Program-made: the position numbers and the translations under genes | Part shown: piece by piece, positions 43,300 through 54,405 of the stretch | Layout: each line of letters opens with the position of its first letter | Position numbering within the stretch: the stretch's first letter is position 1 | Notes under the pieces: generated by a model | Databases searched by the model: none | What the model was told of the DNA's origin: nothing | The model's input: only the letters and a program-made list of their open reading frames with translations | NCBI GenBank assembly: GCA_964016415.1 | Contig: OZ024666.1 | Span: forward strand, 2,399,310-2,463,309 | DNA from: Erwinia sp. | GTDB taxonomy: Bacteria > Pseudomonadota > Gammaproteobacteria > Enterobacterales > Enterobacteriaceae | Length of the DNA stretch: 64,000 nucleotides | Direction of reading: 5' to 3'

Positions 43300-44118
43300 T
43301 CAAGAATTAGAAAATGGCAACAGAGGCGGGGAAGTTCCATTTTTAATTAACTGTTGGTAAGTTCCTTCTTTGACCAGCTGTTGTAAGCCCTGCTCTAGTT
43401 GTGCTTTAGTCTCTTCATCGCCTTTTCTTACCGCAAAGGCGATATGGGTATCAGTCTCAAACTATTTGCCTGTTGCTTCAAAAACGCCTGGCTTTTCGCT
43501 CAATAGCGCCACCGTACCGGGAGTAGACAAAAACTCCGCATCCGCACGTCCCAGGGCAACAGCAACAGCCGAATCTGTCGCTGCCGGGAAAGTCATGACA
43601 TTGATCGCCGGGTGCTTTTCCGCCAGGCAGCGCTGATTATCAGCCCGGGCCTGACTCTCCTCTATTCCACCTAGTGTCACTGCGATGTTTTTGCCACACA
43701 GTGATAAATCACGTCCCGTAATCGCTGCCGGATTTCCTTTTTTCACCACCACCAGGCTGCCGATTTTCATGTATGGCACAAAATCCACCTGTGAAGCCCG
43801 GGTAGGATTGACATACATAGCAGAATTAATGATATCGATGCGTTTGCCCTGTAACGCGAGGATTAACACTTTGAATTCCATTGCCAGCGGCACTGGCTGA
43901 AGGTTTAGCTTTTGACTGAGTGCTGTAATCAAATCAATATCAAAACCAACCAGTTTCCCCTCTTTGACAAATTCAAACGGCCTAAAGGTTGCCGCAGTAC
44001 CATAAGTAAGTTTCCCTTCTGTCACTCTTTCTGCTGCGGCATGTGCGGTAAAAGGTAAAGCAGCAAACAGAGAAAGCGCCCCGAGCAAAGATAATTTATT
44101 ACGTAAGGTTGTTAGCAT
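43300..44118 (-). pseudogene. PAAT-family substrate-binding protein with internal TAG
   Basis: Periplasmic amino-acid binding protein, start ATG 44118 (MLTTLRNKLSLLGALSLFAALPFTAHA, a clear signal peptide cut after AHA). The SBP_bac_3 fold shows GTAATFRPFEF, VGFDIDLITALSQKL, DIINSAMYVNPTRASQVDF and the two-lobe crossover. Codon 219 is TAG (43462-43464); the same frame then continues 53 codons with typical C-terminal sequence (FETDTHIAFAVRKGDEETK, LVKEGTYQQLI) to TGA at 43300. The truncated form would miss its last helices and part of lobe 1. First gene of the seven-gene minus-strand operon. Confidence 0.85.
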
Positions 44119-44301
44119 GGTGTCTCCCGGATAAATAAATTGGTTTTTATGTGACATAAATACAATCTAAGATGCAAAAATATGCGCCATTTTGGTGCAA
44201 GCGTGAAATAAAAGTGCATCGTTTGCTTTATATCGCGGCGCTTCACTCAGCGTGTTATTGTATTTAATGACTACAAGAATACACTTCAGGGAAACCTTTC
44301 C
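44119..44301. promoter_or_regulatory. Divergent control region between ABC operon and GntR gene, with candidate operator
   Basis: The 183 bases between divergent starts must hold both promoters. At 44183-44199 there is an imperfect palindrome TGCGCCA-TTT-TGGTGCA, and immediately before it TGCAAAAAT (44173-44181). TGCAAAAAT recurs in inverse orientation at 45207-45215 before the SDR gene, next to GCACCA. I infer binding sites of the GntR-type regulator. Confidence 0.5.
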
Positions 44302-45198
44302 ATGCCATCCAGTTCCTCTGCCAGCTGCCGTCCTATTACGCGACAATTGCTCGACCTGATATATGAAGCAAGATTCGATCCAAATCATCATTTACGTGAA
44401 CAATATCTTGCCGATGCGCTCGGTGTTTCCCGCACGCCAATACGGGCGGGACTAAAAGAGTTAACCCGGCTTGGTGTGGTCGAATCACGTCCTAATCAGG
44501 GATTTTTCCTGCTGAAGAAAGCCGATGAATTACAACAGCTGGTAATCGAACCCCCACCGAGCAGTGATCAGACGTTATATGAATTGCTGGTACGCGACAG
44601 GATTGCCGGCGTGTTAAATGCCTCATTTACTCAGACAGAAATCACTCAACGTTATGATGTTGACCGCGGGGTGCTGACTCGCACGCTGGTCAAATTATCA
44701 GAAGATGGACTGATCGCCCGAAATCCCGGGCATGGCTGGCACTTTCTGCAGACGCTCAACTCTAACGTTGCGCTGCGAAACAGTTATGCTTTCCGCCTGA
44801 TGCTTGAGCCTGATGCATTGTTGAGCCCTGAACTACGTATAGACCGCCGGACGTTGAAACACCTGCGGGCAGCACACCTGCGTCTGATTACCCATCCAGA
44901 TATCACCCAGGTTTCGGCCCGCGAGATTTTTGAAACCGATGCCAGTTTTCATGAAACGCTGGCTGAATGCAGCGGTAATATGTTTGTTTTACAGGCCATT
45001 CAGCAACAAAATCGACTGCGTCGATTACTCGAATTTAGCAGCTATCATGATAAACGCCGGGTAAAAGCCTGGTGTGAAGAACATATTTGCATCATTGATG
45101 CGCTGAGGGAAAATCAGACCACACAGGCGGCAGAATTGATGCGCCGTCATCTGCAACACGCCTGTGGTCAGCTACAAATTCCCGAACAGAAGCAATAA
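44302..45198 (+). CDS. GntR-family regulator with two apparent winged-helix domains
   Basis: A 298-residue regulator starting MPSSSSASCRPITRQLLDLI. The first ~70 residues are a GntR winged helix (LREQYLADALGVSRTPIRAGLKELTRLGVVESRPNQGFFL). A second similar unit follows at ~90-150: the segment with TQTEITQRYDVDRGVLTRTLVKLSEDG and then NPGHGWHF. The C-terminal half is helical and resembles FCD ligand-binding domains (FETDASFHETLAECSGN, DALRENQTTQAAELMRRHL). It faces the ABC operon divergently and precedes the SDR gene, so it probably senses the transported compound. Confidence 0.85.
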   Translation: MPSSSSASCRPITRQLLDLIYEARFDPNHHLREQYLADALGVSRTPIRAGLKELTRLGVVESRPNQGFFLLKKADELQQLVIEPPPSSDQTLYELLVRDRIAGVLNASFTQTEITQRYDVDRGVLTRTLVKLSEDGLIARNPGHGWHFLQTLNSNVALRNSYAFRLMLEPDALLSPELRIDRRTLKHLRAAHLRLITHPDITQVSAREIFETDASFHETLAECSGNMFVLQAIQQQNRLRRLLEFSSYHDKRRVKAWCEEHICIIDALRENQTTQAAELMRRHLQHACGQLQIPEQKQ

Positions 45199-45199
45199 T

Positions 45200-45225
45200 C
45201 GGCACCATTTTTGCACATATCGATC
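45200..45225. promoter_or_regulatory. Candidate second GntR operator upstream of the SDR gene
   Basis: The stretch around 45202-45216 reads GCACCATTTTTGCAC, containing the complement of TGCAAAAAT found before the ABC operon. It sits 36 bases ahead of the SDR start. Similarity of two short sites is suggestive only. Confidence 0.4.
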
Positions 45226-45251
45226 CTGAAAATACAATTCAGGAGAAGATA

Positions 45252-46037
45252 ATGGATTTACGTATTCAACAACGTGTAGCACTGGTATGTGGTGCAGGCA
45301 GTGGACTGGGGCAAGCGATGGCCCACGCTCTGGCCCGCGAAGGTGTGCATGTTGCGGTCACCGGACGTCAGCCAGAAAAACTACAGGCAACCGTAGCCGC
45401 AATCAGAGAAGAAAAGGGTACCGCGGAAGCGTTTTCTCTCGATCTGGCCAAACCCGATCAGTTTAATCATCTTTTATCTGAGATCAGGCAATGTTGGGGA
45501 GAGGTCGACATTTTGGTCAATAACTCTGGTGGACCACCGCCGTCCCAGGCGCACAATACCGACCCAGCCCTCTGGCAACAGCACTTTTCACTGATGGTTT
45601 CTTCGTTGATTACCTTAACCGATATGGTGTTACCTGGTATGCGCGATCGCGGCTGGGGACGCATTATTACCTCAACCTCTTCCGGCATCATTTCGCCTAT
45701 TCCAAATCTGGCATTATCCAATGCATTGCGCATGAGCCTGCTCGGCTGGTCTAAAACGCTCGCCGGTGAAGTCGCCGCAGGTGGGGTGACCGTCAATGTA
45801 CTGGTACCAGGACGCATTGCCACTGAGCGTGTCAGTGACCTCGATGCACTAAAAGCACAACGTCAACAAACTACGCCAGAGAACATAGCGGCACAAAGTC
45901 GGCAATCTATTCCAGTCGGTCGCTATGGTAAGCCGGAAGAATACGGTGCAGTCGCCGCTTTTCTTGCCGGGGAGCCGGCCAGTTACCTCACCGGGTCAGT
46001 GATACGGGTTGATGGTGGTATGATCAGCTCAGTTTGA
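45252..46037 (+). CDS. SDR-family protein lacking the YxxxK motif
   Basis: A 261-residue short-chain dehydrogenase/reductase fold starting MDLRIQQRVALVCGAGSGLG, with the cofactor loop GAGSGLG, VDILVNNSGGPPP, the catalytic-Ser strand RIITSTSSGIISP, and C-terminal TGSVIRVDGGM. Where classical SDRs have YxxxK the sequence reads LALSN (Leu and Asn), so normal proton-relay chemistry is missing; a recognised atypical SDR subgroup has this pattern. AGGAG precedes the start. It probably belongs to the GntR/ABC regulon but its reaction is unknown. Confidence 0.85.
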   Translation: MDLRIQQRVALVCGAGSGLGQAMAHALAREGVHVAVTGRQPEKLQATVAAIREEKGTAEAFSLDLAKPDQFNHLLSEIRQCWGEVDILVNNSGGPPPSQAHNTDPALWQQHFSLMVSSLITLTDMVLPGMRDRGWGRIITSTSSGIISPIPNLALSNALRMSLLGWSKTLAGEVAAGGVTVNVLVPGRIATERVSDLDALKAQRQQTTPENIAAQSRQSIPVGRYGKPEEYGAVAAFLAGEPASYLTGSVIRVDGGMISSV

Positions 46038-46088
46038 CCCAGGCCTGCCATTTCAGCGGGAAATATTCAGACAATTCATCTATGAAGG

Positions 46089-46117
46089 TTGACAGCGCCG
46101 GAGGGATGAAGTATGAA
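46089..46117 (+). promoter_or_regulatory. leu operon promoter
   Basis: A perfect -35 TTGACA (46089-46094), 17-bp spacer and -10 TATGAA (46112-46117) stand 35 bases before the leader peptide start. Transcription should begin near 46124. Confidence 0.75.
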
Positions 46118-46152
46118 TAACACATCATACTTAATTTACAGGGTTTGGACTG

Positions 46153-46236
46153 ATGGTTTTCAGCACTCGTCTCGCAGGACTACTACTACTCGCCTCTTTT
46201 GTGCGCGGTAGTCTTGCAGCCGAAATCAACCACTGA
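46153..46236 (+). CDS. leuL: leu operon leader peptide LeuL
   Basis: A 27-residue leader peptide, MVFSTRLAGLLLLASFVRG and onward, with four consecutive leucine codons (CTA CTA CTA CTC) at residues 10-13. Low charged leucyl-tRNA would stall the ribosome there and prevent the terminator at 46256-46284 from forming, allowing leuABCD expression. It lies between promoter and attenuator, the standard arrangement. The use of the rare CTA codon three times strengthens the sensor role. Confidence 0.9.
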   Translation: MVFSTRLAGLLLLASFVRGSLAAEINH

Positions 46237-46255
46237 TTCAGACTTGCAAAACATT

Positions 46256-46284
46256 AAAACCCGCGCCAATGCGCGGGTTTTTTT
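46256..46284 (+). terminator. leu attenuator terminator
   Basis: GC-rich stem CCCGCGC/GCGCGGG with loop CAAT, flanked by AAAA and followed by seven T (46278-46284). It sits between leuL and leuA and is the transcription-termination half of the attenuator. Confidence 0.92.
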
Positions 46285-46326
46285 ATGCACGTTGCACTGG
46301 CAAGCAAAAAGACAAGGAACCAACCG

Positions 46327-48983
<2,657 letters not shown>

Positions 48984-48988
48984 AGCCA

Positions 48989-50386
48989 ATGAAAACCTTA
49001 TATGAGAAGTTATTTGATACCCATGTGGTCTATCAGGCAGAGAACGAAACGCCGCTGATCTACATTGATCGCCACCTGCTTCACGAGGTGACGTCAGCAC
49101 AGGCCTTTGATGGCCTGCGTACTCATGGCCGTCGTGTCCGTCAGCCGACGAAAACCTTCGCAACTATGGACCATAACGTGTCTACCGAAACCCGTGACAT
49201 TAATGCCAGCGGTGAAATGGCCCGTATTCAGATGTCACTGCTAATTAATAATTGTGCTGAATTCGATATCCGGCTCTATGACCTGAAGCACCCTTTCCAG
49301 GGAATTGTGCATGTTATGGGTCCGGAACAGGGGCTGTCACTGCCGGGTATGACGATTGTTTGTGGTGACTCACATACCTCAACACACGGTGCTTTCGGTG
49401 CGCTGGCTTTTGGCATCGGTACATCAGAAGTCGAGCATGTTCTCGCCACGCAAACGCTGAAGCAGGCGCGAGCCAAAACAATGAAAATTGAGGTCGTCGG
49501 TGATGTCGCTGACGGCATCACCGCGAAAGATATTGCGCTGGCAATTATCGGACATACTGGCAGCGGCGGTGGTAACGGGCATGTGGTGGAATTCTGTGGC
49601 CCGGCAGTGACCGCTTTGAGTATGGAGGGTCGCATGACGCTCTGTAACATGGCGATTGAGCTGGGTGCCAAAGCCGGACTGATTGCACCAGACCAGACCA
49701 CCTTCGACTACCTGAAAGGACGTCAGTTCGCTCCCGAAGGTGAACTCTGGGATCAGGCTATCGCCTGGTGGCAAACATTAAAAAGTGACGAAGGCGCCCA
49801 TTTTGATTGCGTAGTCACCATCAATGCGGCAGATATAGCCCCGCAAGTGACCTGGGGGACAAACCCCAGTCAGGTTATCGCCGTCAATGCGTTGATCCCT
49901 GATCCGGCATCATTTTCAGATCCGGTGTTGCGCGCCTCAGCAGAAAAAGCATTAGCTTACATGGGATTGCGCCCGGGGATCAGGCTCACCGATGTTGCCA
50001 TTGATAAAGTGTTTATAGGCTCCTGTACCAATTCCCGCATCGAGGATTTGCGTGCCGCCGCCGCCGTGGTAAAAGGCCATAAGATTGCTGCCGGAGTGCA
50101 GGGCTATGTCGTACCTGGTTCAGGACCGGTAAAAGCGCAGGCTGAAGCCGAAGGTCTTGACCAAATTTTCCTTGATGCGGGTTTTGAGTGGCGTTTACCG
50201 GGTTGCTCAATGTGCCTCGCGATGAATAACGATCGACTGGCTCCCGGTGAGCGTTGCGCCTCTACCAGTAATCGTAATTTTGAAGGACGTCAGGGACGTG
50301 GTGGGCGTACCCATCTGCTCAGTCCTGCCATGGCAGCGGCAGCGGCAGTAGCCGGACATTTTGCTGACATCCGTGATTTACACTAA
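48989..50386 (+). CDS. leuC: Isopropylmalate isomerase large subunit LeuC
   Basis: Iron-sulfur subunit of the dehydratase interconverting 2- and 3-isopropylmalate. The 465-residue protein has [19 protein letters not shown], and the three 4Fe-4S cysteines in [14 protein letters not shown] and [11 protein letters not shown], followed by [15 protein letters not shown]. It pairs with LeuD, nine bases downstream. Confidence 0.97.
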   Translation: MKTLYEKLFDTHVVYQAENETPLIYIDRHLLHEVTSAQAFDGLRTHGRRVRQPTKTFATMDHNVSTETRDINASGEMARIQMSLLINNCAEFDIRLYDLKHPFQGIVHVMGPEQGLSLPGMTIVCGDSHTSTHGAFGALAFGIGTSEVEHVLATQTLKQARAKTMKIEVVGDVADGITAKDIALAIIGHTGSGGGNGHVVEFCGPAVTALSMEGRMTLCNMAIELGAKAGLIAPDQTTFDYLKGRQFAPEGELWDQAIAWWQTLKSDEGAHFDCVVTINAADIAPQVTWGTNPSQVIAVNALIPDPASFSDPVLRASAEKALAYMGLRPGIRLTDVAIDKVFIGSCTNSRIEDLRAAAAVVKGHKIAAGVQGYVVPGSGPVKAQAEAEGLDQIFLDAGFEWRLPGCSMCLAMNNDRLAPGERCASTSNRNFEGRQGRGGRTHLLSPAMAAAAAVAGHFADIRDLH

Positions 50387-50395
50387 GGACTCAAT

Positions 50396-51001
50396 ATGGC
50401 TGGAAAATTTACTCAGCATACCGGTGTGGTGATCCCTATAGACATTGCTAATGTGGATACCGATGCGATTATCCCTAAGCAATTTTTACAGATGGTCACG
50501 CGTACTGGCTTTGGTAAAAATCTGTTTTTCGACTGGCGATACAGTGACCCGTCCGGCAACCTTGCCAATCCTGATTTTATTCTCAATCAGCCGGCCTATC
50601 GTTCTGCCAGCATCATGCTCACCCGTGAGAACTTTGGTTGTGGCTCATCACGTGAGCATGCGCCGTGGGCACTGAGTGATTATGGCATTCGCGCTATCGT
50701 TGGCAGTGGTTTCGCTGATATTTATGCCAATAATTCATTCAACAATCAGCTTCTGCTGGTGACCTTGCAGGAAGATGAGATTGATACGCTGTTTCAGTGG
50801 GCACTTGCCTCACCGGGTATCAGTATGACTGTCGATTTGGAAAATCAGCAGGTGCTGGCCGGAGAGTTGCGCTACCGCTTTGACATTGACGCTTTTCGTC
50901 GTCACTGCCTGCTGCATGGCCTGGATAATATTGGTCTGACACTGCAACGTGAATCTGCAATCAGTGCCTGGGAAAACCAGCAACATCCCTTTCTGCGTTG
51001 A
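50396..51001 (+). CDS. leuD: Isopropylmalate isomerase small subunit LeuD
   Basis: Small subunit (swivel domain) of the isomerase, 201 residues. Conserved blocks are [17 protein letters not shown], the substrate-recognition segment [15 protein letters not shown], and [14 protein letters not shown]. It is the last gene of leuLABCD and is followed by a hairpin terminator at 51006-51027. Confidence 0.97.
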   Translation: MAGKFTQHTGVVIPIDIANVDTDAIIPKQFLQMVTRTGFGKNLFFDWRYSDPSGNLANPDFILNQPAYRSASIMLTRENFGCGSSREHAPWALSDYGIRAIVGSGFADIYANNSFNNQLLLVTLQEDEIDTLFQWALASPGISMTVDLENQQVLAGELRYRFDIDAFRRHCLLHGLDNIGLTLQRESAISAWENQQHPFLR

Positions 51002-51005
51002 GCAT

Positions 51006-51040
51006 AACGGCGGAGCTCTCCGCCGTTGCCGCTTTTTATC
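51006..51040 (+). terminator. Terminator between leuD and setA
   Basis: A 9-bp perfect stem AACGGCGGA/TCCGCCGTT (51006-51014, 51019-51027) with loop GCTC is followed after five bases by five T. It ends the leu operon, and convergent setA stops just beyond it. Confidence 0.8.
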
Positions 51041-51045
51041 CGTAC

Positions 51046-52218
51046 TTAAGGATCTTTGACCGTTGCTAACAGGCCCCACGCAACAACCGTCAGACAGAGC
51101 GCTACCTGGTAGACCGCTGCATGACCAAAATATTCCACCACCAGTCCCTGTAATACCCCGGCGACAATAATGCCTGTTGAAATACTGTTGGTGAACAAGG
51201 TGGTTGCCGCCCCGGCACGCCCTGGTAATAAATCCTGAAAGTACAACATACCGATACCAGCAATAATACCGATAAACACGGCATTGAAGATTTGTAATGT
51301 AATCAGAGCGGGACGGGAATCGAACAACACTAAACCAAGGTAAAATACGACGCCTGCTGCCACCGCAATCAGCATCATGCGCCGCTTGCCAATAAACTTC
51401 ACAACCCAGCCTGCCAATATCATCGCCGGGATTTCGAGGCCTGCCGCCAGCCCCATTAGCCAGCCAGCCAGCCTGGCCTCCATGCCTAATACCTCAGTAA
51501 TATAGATAGGCATATCAATGATATACATGGTATTGCACGTCCACATGCAGAGCGAGGCGATAAACAAACGCGGCACATCACGCTGACGCCACACACTGGC
51601 CGGCAGTGTACCACTTGCCAGCGTTTCACGCGGCACTGAAGGCAGCGTAAAATAGACCAGTATCAGACAGCCAAGAAACAACGCTCCGGCAACTAAAAAC
51701 ATCACCGTAAAACCATAATTAAGCGCCAGAGCAAAAGATAAAGGGGGACCAATCACCCACGCCAGTGACAGCTGCGCACGCATCACCGAGCTGAACATCA
51801 CCACTTCACGTACTGATCTGTCTGCATACTCGCGCGCCAGCGCAAAAATCTGTGGCACACCAACACTCGCCAGTGCAGAAAAAAGCACACCTAAGGTGAT
51901 CAACACCAGATAGTTGCGACTGAAAGCAAAAATAACCGCATTGATTAGCGCCATGACACAGCAAAACACGATCAACATACGCCGATCACCGCGTAAATCT
52001 GAACGTTTTGCTAACAGGAAGCTGACAATAATCCCTGCCAGCGCATTAACCGTAAAAAAACAGCCAACCCAGAAAGGGGTCACGCCGACTTCACGGGTAA
52101 GAAACAGGCTCAATGTGGGCGCCTGTAGCGCACCCGCAATACCTGCCATAAAAGCAACGGCCAAAAAAGAGAGTAACACCGGATGCAGCATCCGTGAGCA
52201 GAGCGAGGAGCGAGTCAT
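51046..52218 (-). CDS. setA: Sugar efflux transporter SetA
   Basis: Major facilitator exporter of about 12 membrane helices, 390 residues from ATG 52218 (AAGGA upstream); a nine-codon upstream extension is less likely. It matches SetA closely: AFMAGIAGALQAPTLSLFL, YADRSVREVVMFSSVMRAQL, SLCMWTCNTMYIIDMP and FTNSISTGIIVAG. In E. coli SetA exports sugars and non-metabolisable glucosides during glucose-phosphate stress and is co-transcribed with SgrS, which lies upstream here too. Confidence 0.94.
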   Translation of the reverse strand: MTRSSLCSRMLHPVLLSFLAVAFMAGIAGALQAPTLSLFLTREVGVTPFWVGCFFTVNALAGIIVSFLLAKRSDLRGDRRMLIVFCCVMALINAVIFAFSRNYLVLITLGVLFSALASVGVPQIFALAREYADRSVREVVMFSSVMRAQLSLAWVIGPPLSFALALNYGFTVMFLVAGALFLGCLILVYFTLPSVPRETLASGTLPASVWRQRDVPRLFIASLCMWTCNTMYIIDMPIYITEVLGMEARLAGWLMGLAAGLEIPAMILAGWVVKFIGKRRMMLIAVAAGVVFYLGLVLFDSRPALITLQIFNAVFIGIIAGIGMLYFQDLLPGRAGAATTLFTNSISTGIIVAGVLQGLVVEYFGHAAVYQVALCLTVVAWGLLATVKDP

Positions 52219-52247
52219 CTTCAATCCTTGAGGGGAAATATTCACCA

Positions 52248-52283
52248 GATAATCTCTCTTAACCCCGGAAAAAAGAGATTATC
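52248..52283. repeat. 10-bp inverted repeat in the setA leader
   Basis: Perfect arms GATAATCTCT (52248-52257) and AGAGATTATC (52274-52283) separated by 16 bases lie 30 bases upstream of the setA start. It could be an mRNA hairpin controlling setA readthrough from sgrS, or an operator. Confidence 0.75.
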
Positions 52284-52391
52284 AGTAGCAATCTACACCA
52301 ACACAGCACAATGTCTACCAACACTCGCTACATCATACGCTCTTCACCTGCAGCAGCTTACGTTATGTGTCGATAGCGAAATGCACCAATG

Positions 52392-52499
52392 AAAAAAGCC
52401 AGCGAAGTGAAGTCGCTGGCGGGGAAAAGAACCCTACTCAGAAGTTATCGTACACGATGCAAGGATGCATTCTGTGAATGTCTCCCACCCTTCCATCGC
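52392..52499 (-). ncRNA. sgrS: Small RNA SgrS (3' domain clear, 5' end approximate)
   Basis: On the minus strand between sgrR and setA the sequence reads TGCATCGTGT, then CTGAGTA (52441-52435), a small GGG/CCC hairpin with a U-rich loop, and a terminator GCCAGCGA/TCGCTGGC followed by six T (52397-52392). This order matches the E. coli SgrS 3' domain: the ptsG-pairing segment containing CTGAGTA, the GGTG/CACC hairpin with TAAAA loop, and a terminator starting GCCAGC. Hfq would bind the terminal U-run. The start is estimated from AT-rich -10-like sequence at 52506-52521. No sgrT-like frame is present, so the RNA is short and probably purely base-pairing. Confidence 0.8.
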
Positions 52500-52564
52500 T
52501 GGCTATTATTAGCTTAATATAAGGAAATAAAAACAGACTGATTTTCCCAAGGATTTCCCCTTTT

Positions 52565-54226
52565 ATGTCATCTGCCCGTTTGCAACAACACTACATCCGT
52601 CTCTGGCAACAATGCCAGGGTGAGTCCCGGGATGTTACGCTCAGTCAGCTGGCGGAAGGTTTATCCTGTACACGCCGGCACATGCGTAACCTGCTCAAAG
52701 CGATGCAACAACAGGGATGGCTGACGTGGCACGCCGAAGCCGGCAGAGGAAAACGCGCCAGGCTGGAGTTCCGTCTTTCGGGTATGACACTACAACAACA
52801 GCGGGCAGATGAGCTGTTGCAGGAAGGTAGTATTGATCAATTGGTGCAGCTGGTTGGCGACAAAAACAGTGTGCGACAAATGTTGATTTCTCATCTCGGG
52901 CGGAGTTTCCGTCAGGGACGCCATATTTTCCGGGTTCTCTATTACCGCACACTGCTCAATCTGCTACCTGGCTCCCCGCTGCGGCGCACAGAAAAGCACC
53001 TTGCACGCCAAATCTTTAGTGGTCTTACTCGTATAAATGAGGAAAATGGGGAAATTGAAGCTGATATAGCTCATCACTGGCAGCAACTTTCATCCCGCCA
53101 CTGGCGTTTTTATCTTCGCCCGGCAATACGTTTTCATCATGGGAGGGAGCTGGAGATCGGCGATATTATCGCTTCACTGACGGCATTACAAAACCAACCG
53201 CTTTTTGCTCATCTGCAACACATTCACTCACCTGCGCCCTGGACACTGGATATCGTTCTGTCAGAGGCCGATCACTGGCTCCCCTATCTGCTCGGCAGTA
53301 CCAGTGCCATGATCTTGCCCAAAGAGTGGCCATCACTGGATAACTTCGCCCGACGCCCGATCGGCACAGGCCCCTACAGCGTGACAGAGAATCATCCTAC
53401 GCAACTGCAGATCGAGGCGTTTGATGACTATTTCGGTTATCGGGCCTTAGTTGACGAAGTGCACATCTGGGTTCTGCCCGATATCAGCAAAGAGCTACTG
53501 TTTTCGGGGGTCAAAATACAAAGTCCGGTACAGGGTGAGACCTCTGAAGAGAGCCGTCTGGAAGAAGGGGGATATTTCGTTCTGTTTGACCAACGATCTC
53601 AGGTTGCGCAGCAATATGAACACCGCCGCTGGCTTAATACGTTACTTAATCCCATCCGGTTGCTTATGCTTTCCAGAACTGAACATCAACACTACTGGTT
53701 TCCCGCTTACGGCGTTCTTCCCTGCTGGCACCATTGCACACCAGATTCACCATCACCCAAGCCAGCAGCACTCAAAACCCTGACCCTGACCTGGTATAGC
53801 GAACATAGTGAATATCAGGCAATGGCGAATGTGATTGTCCTGTTACTCAATGCGCACGGCGTTGAGGTAATCTGCCAGCAGGTCGATTATCTCACATGGC
53901 ACCAGGGAGATGTCGAAAGTGATATCTGGCTGGCAAACCTCAATTTTACCTTGCCTCTCGCTTTTTCATTATTTGCCCTGGTCTACGAGCTGCCACTGTT
54001 GCGTCATGCTCTCCCGCTTGACTGGCAAAGTGATGCACAGGCATGGCGTGAGGAACGTCTTCCACTCGCTGAATGGCATAAAAAAATTGTCGATGAGAGG
54101 TGGCTGCATCCCCTGTTTCATCACTGGCTATCTCTGGAGGGAGAGCGCAGTATGCGTGATGTCAGGCTGAATACCTTAGGCTGGTTTGACTTTAAATCGG
54201 CCTGGTTTGCGCCCCCGGAATTATGA
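52565..54226 (+). CDS. sgrR: Transcriptional regulator SgrR
   Basis: Activator of sgrS under glucose-phosphate stress, 553 residues. The N-terminal ~90 residues form the SgrR-type winged helix ([35 protein letters not shown]), and the rest is a solute-binding (SBP_bac_5-like) domain that senses a sugar phosphate, with [14 protein letters not shown] and [13 protein letters not shown]. It is divergent from sgrS and setA, as in E. coli, and precedes the thiamine operon. Confidence 0.93.
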   Translation: MSSARLQQHYIRLWQQCQGESRDVTLSQLAEGLSCTRRHMRNLLKAMQQQGWLTWHAEAGRGKRARLEFRLSGMTLQQQRADELLQEGSIDQLVQLVGDKNSVRQMLISHLGRSFRQGRHIFRVLYYRTLLNLLPGSPLRRTEKHLARQIFSGLTRINEENGEIEADIAHHWQQLSSRHWRFYLRPAIRFHHGRELEIGDIIASLTALQNQPLFAHLQHIHSPAPWTLDIVLSEADHWLPYLLGSTSAMILPKEWPSLDNFARRPIGTGPYSVTENHPTQLQIEAFDDYFGYRALVDEVHIWVLPDISKELLFSGVKIQSPVQGETSEESRLEEGGYFVLFDQRSQVAQQYEHRRWLNTLLNPIRLLMLSRTEHQHYWFPAYGVLPCWHHCTPDSPSPKPAALKTLTLTWYSEHSEYQAMANVIVLLLNAHGVEVICQQVDYLTWHQGDVESDIWLANLNFTLPLAFSLFALVYELPLLRHALPLDWQSDAQAWREERLPLAEWHKKIVDERWLHPLFHHWLSLEGERSMRDVRLNTLGWFDFKSAWFAPPEL

Positions 54227-54265
54227 TGCTTTTCCCTGACGTCGGAACACAGTAGAATGGCGTGT

Positions 54266-54353
54266 TCTCAACGGGGTGCACGCTGTAAATTCAGCAATGC
54301 TGAGAGAGACCCGTCGAACCTGATCCGGCTAATACCGGCGTAGGGATTTGAGA
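54266..54353 (+). promoter_or_regulatory. TPP riboswitch (THI element)
   Basis: The aptamer is recognisable from CGGGGTGC, CTGAGAGAGACCC, and then GAACCTGATCCGG with TAATACCGGCGTAGGGA, closed by a P1 helix TCTCAA (54266-54271)/TTGAGA (54348-54353). It lies 52 bases before thiB and should turn the thiBPQ operon off when thiamine pyrophosphate binds. Confidence 0.95.
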
Positions 54354-54405
54354 GTGCTTTTCTGCTCAGATCCTTTGCGACCTCTTACTGACTAAGGAAC
54401 GCAAA

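Noticed and set aside
34387-46037. Toxin-antitoxin, anti-phage defence or biosynthetic gene cluster in the island
   Set aside because: All genes fit transport, amino-acid-type catabolism or regulation; no nuclease, toxin, NRPS/PKS or defence motifs found.
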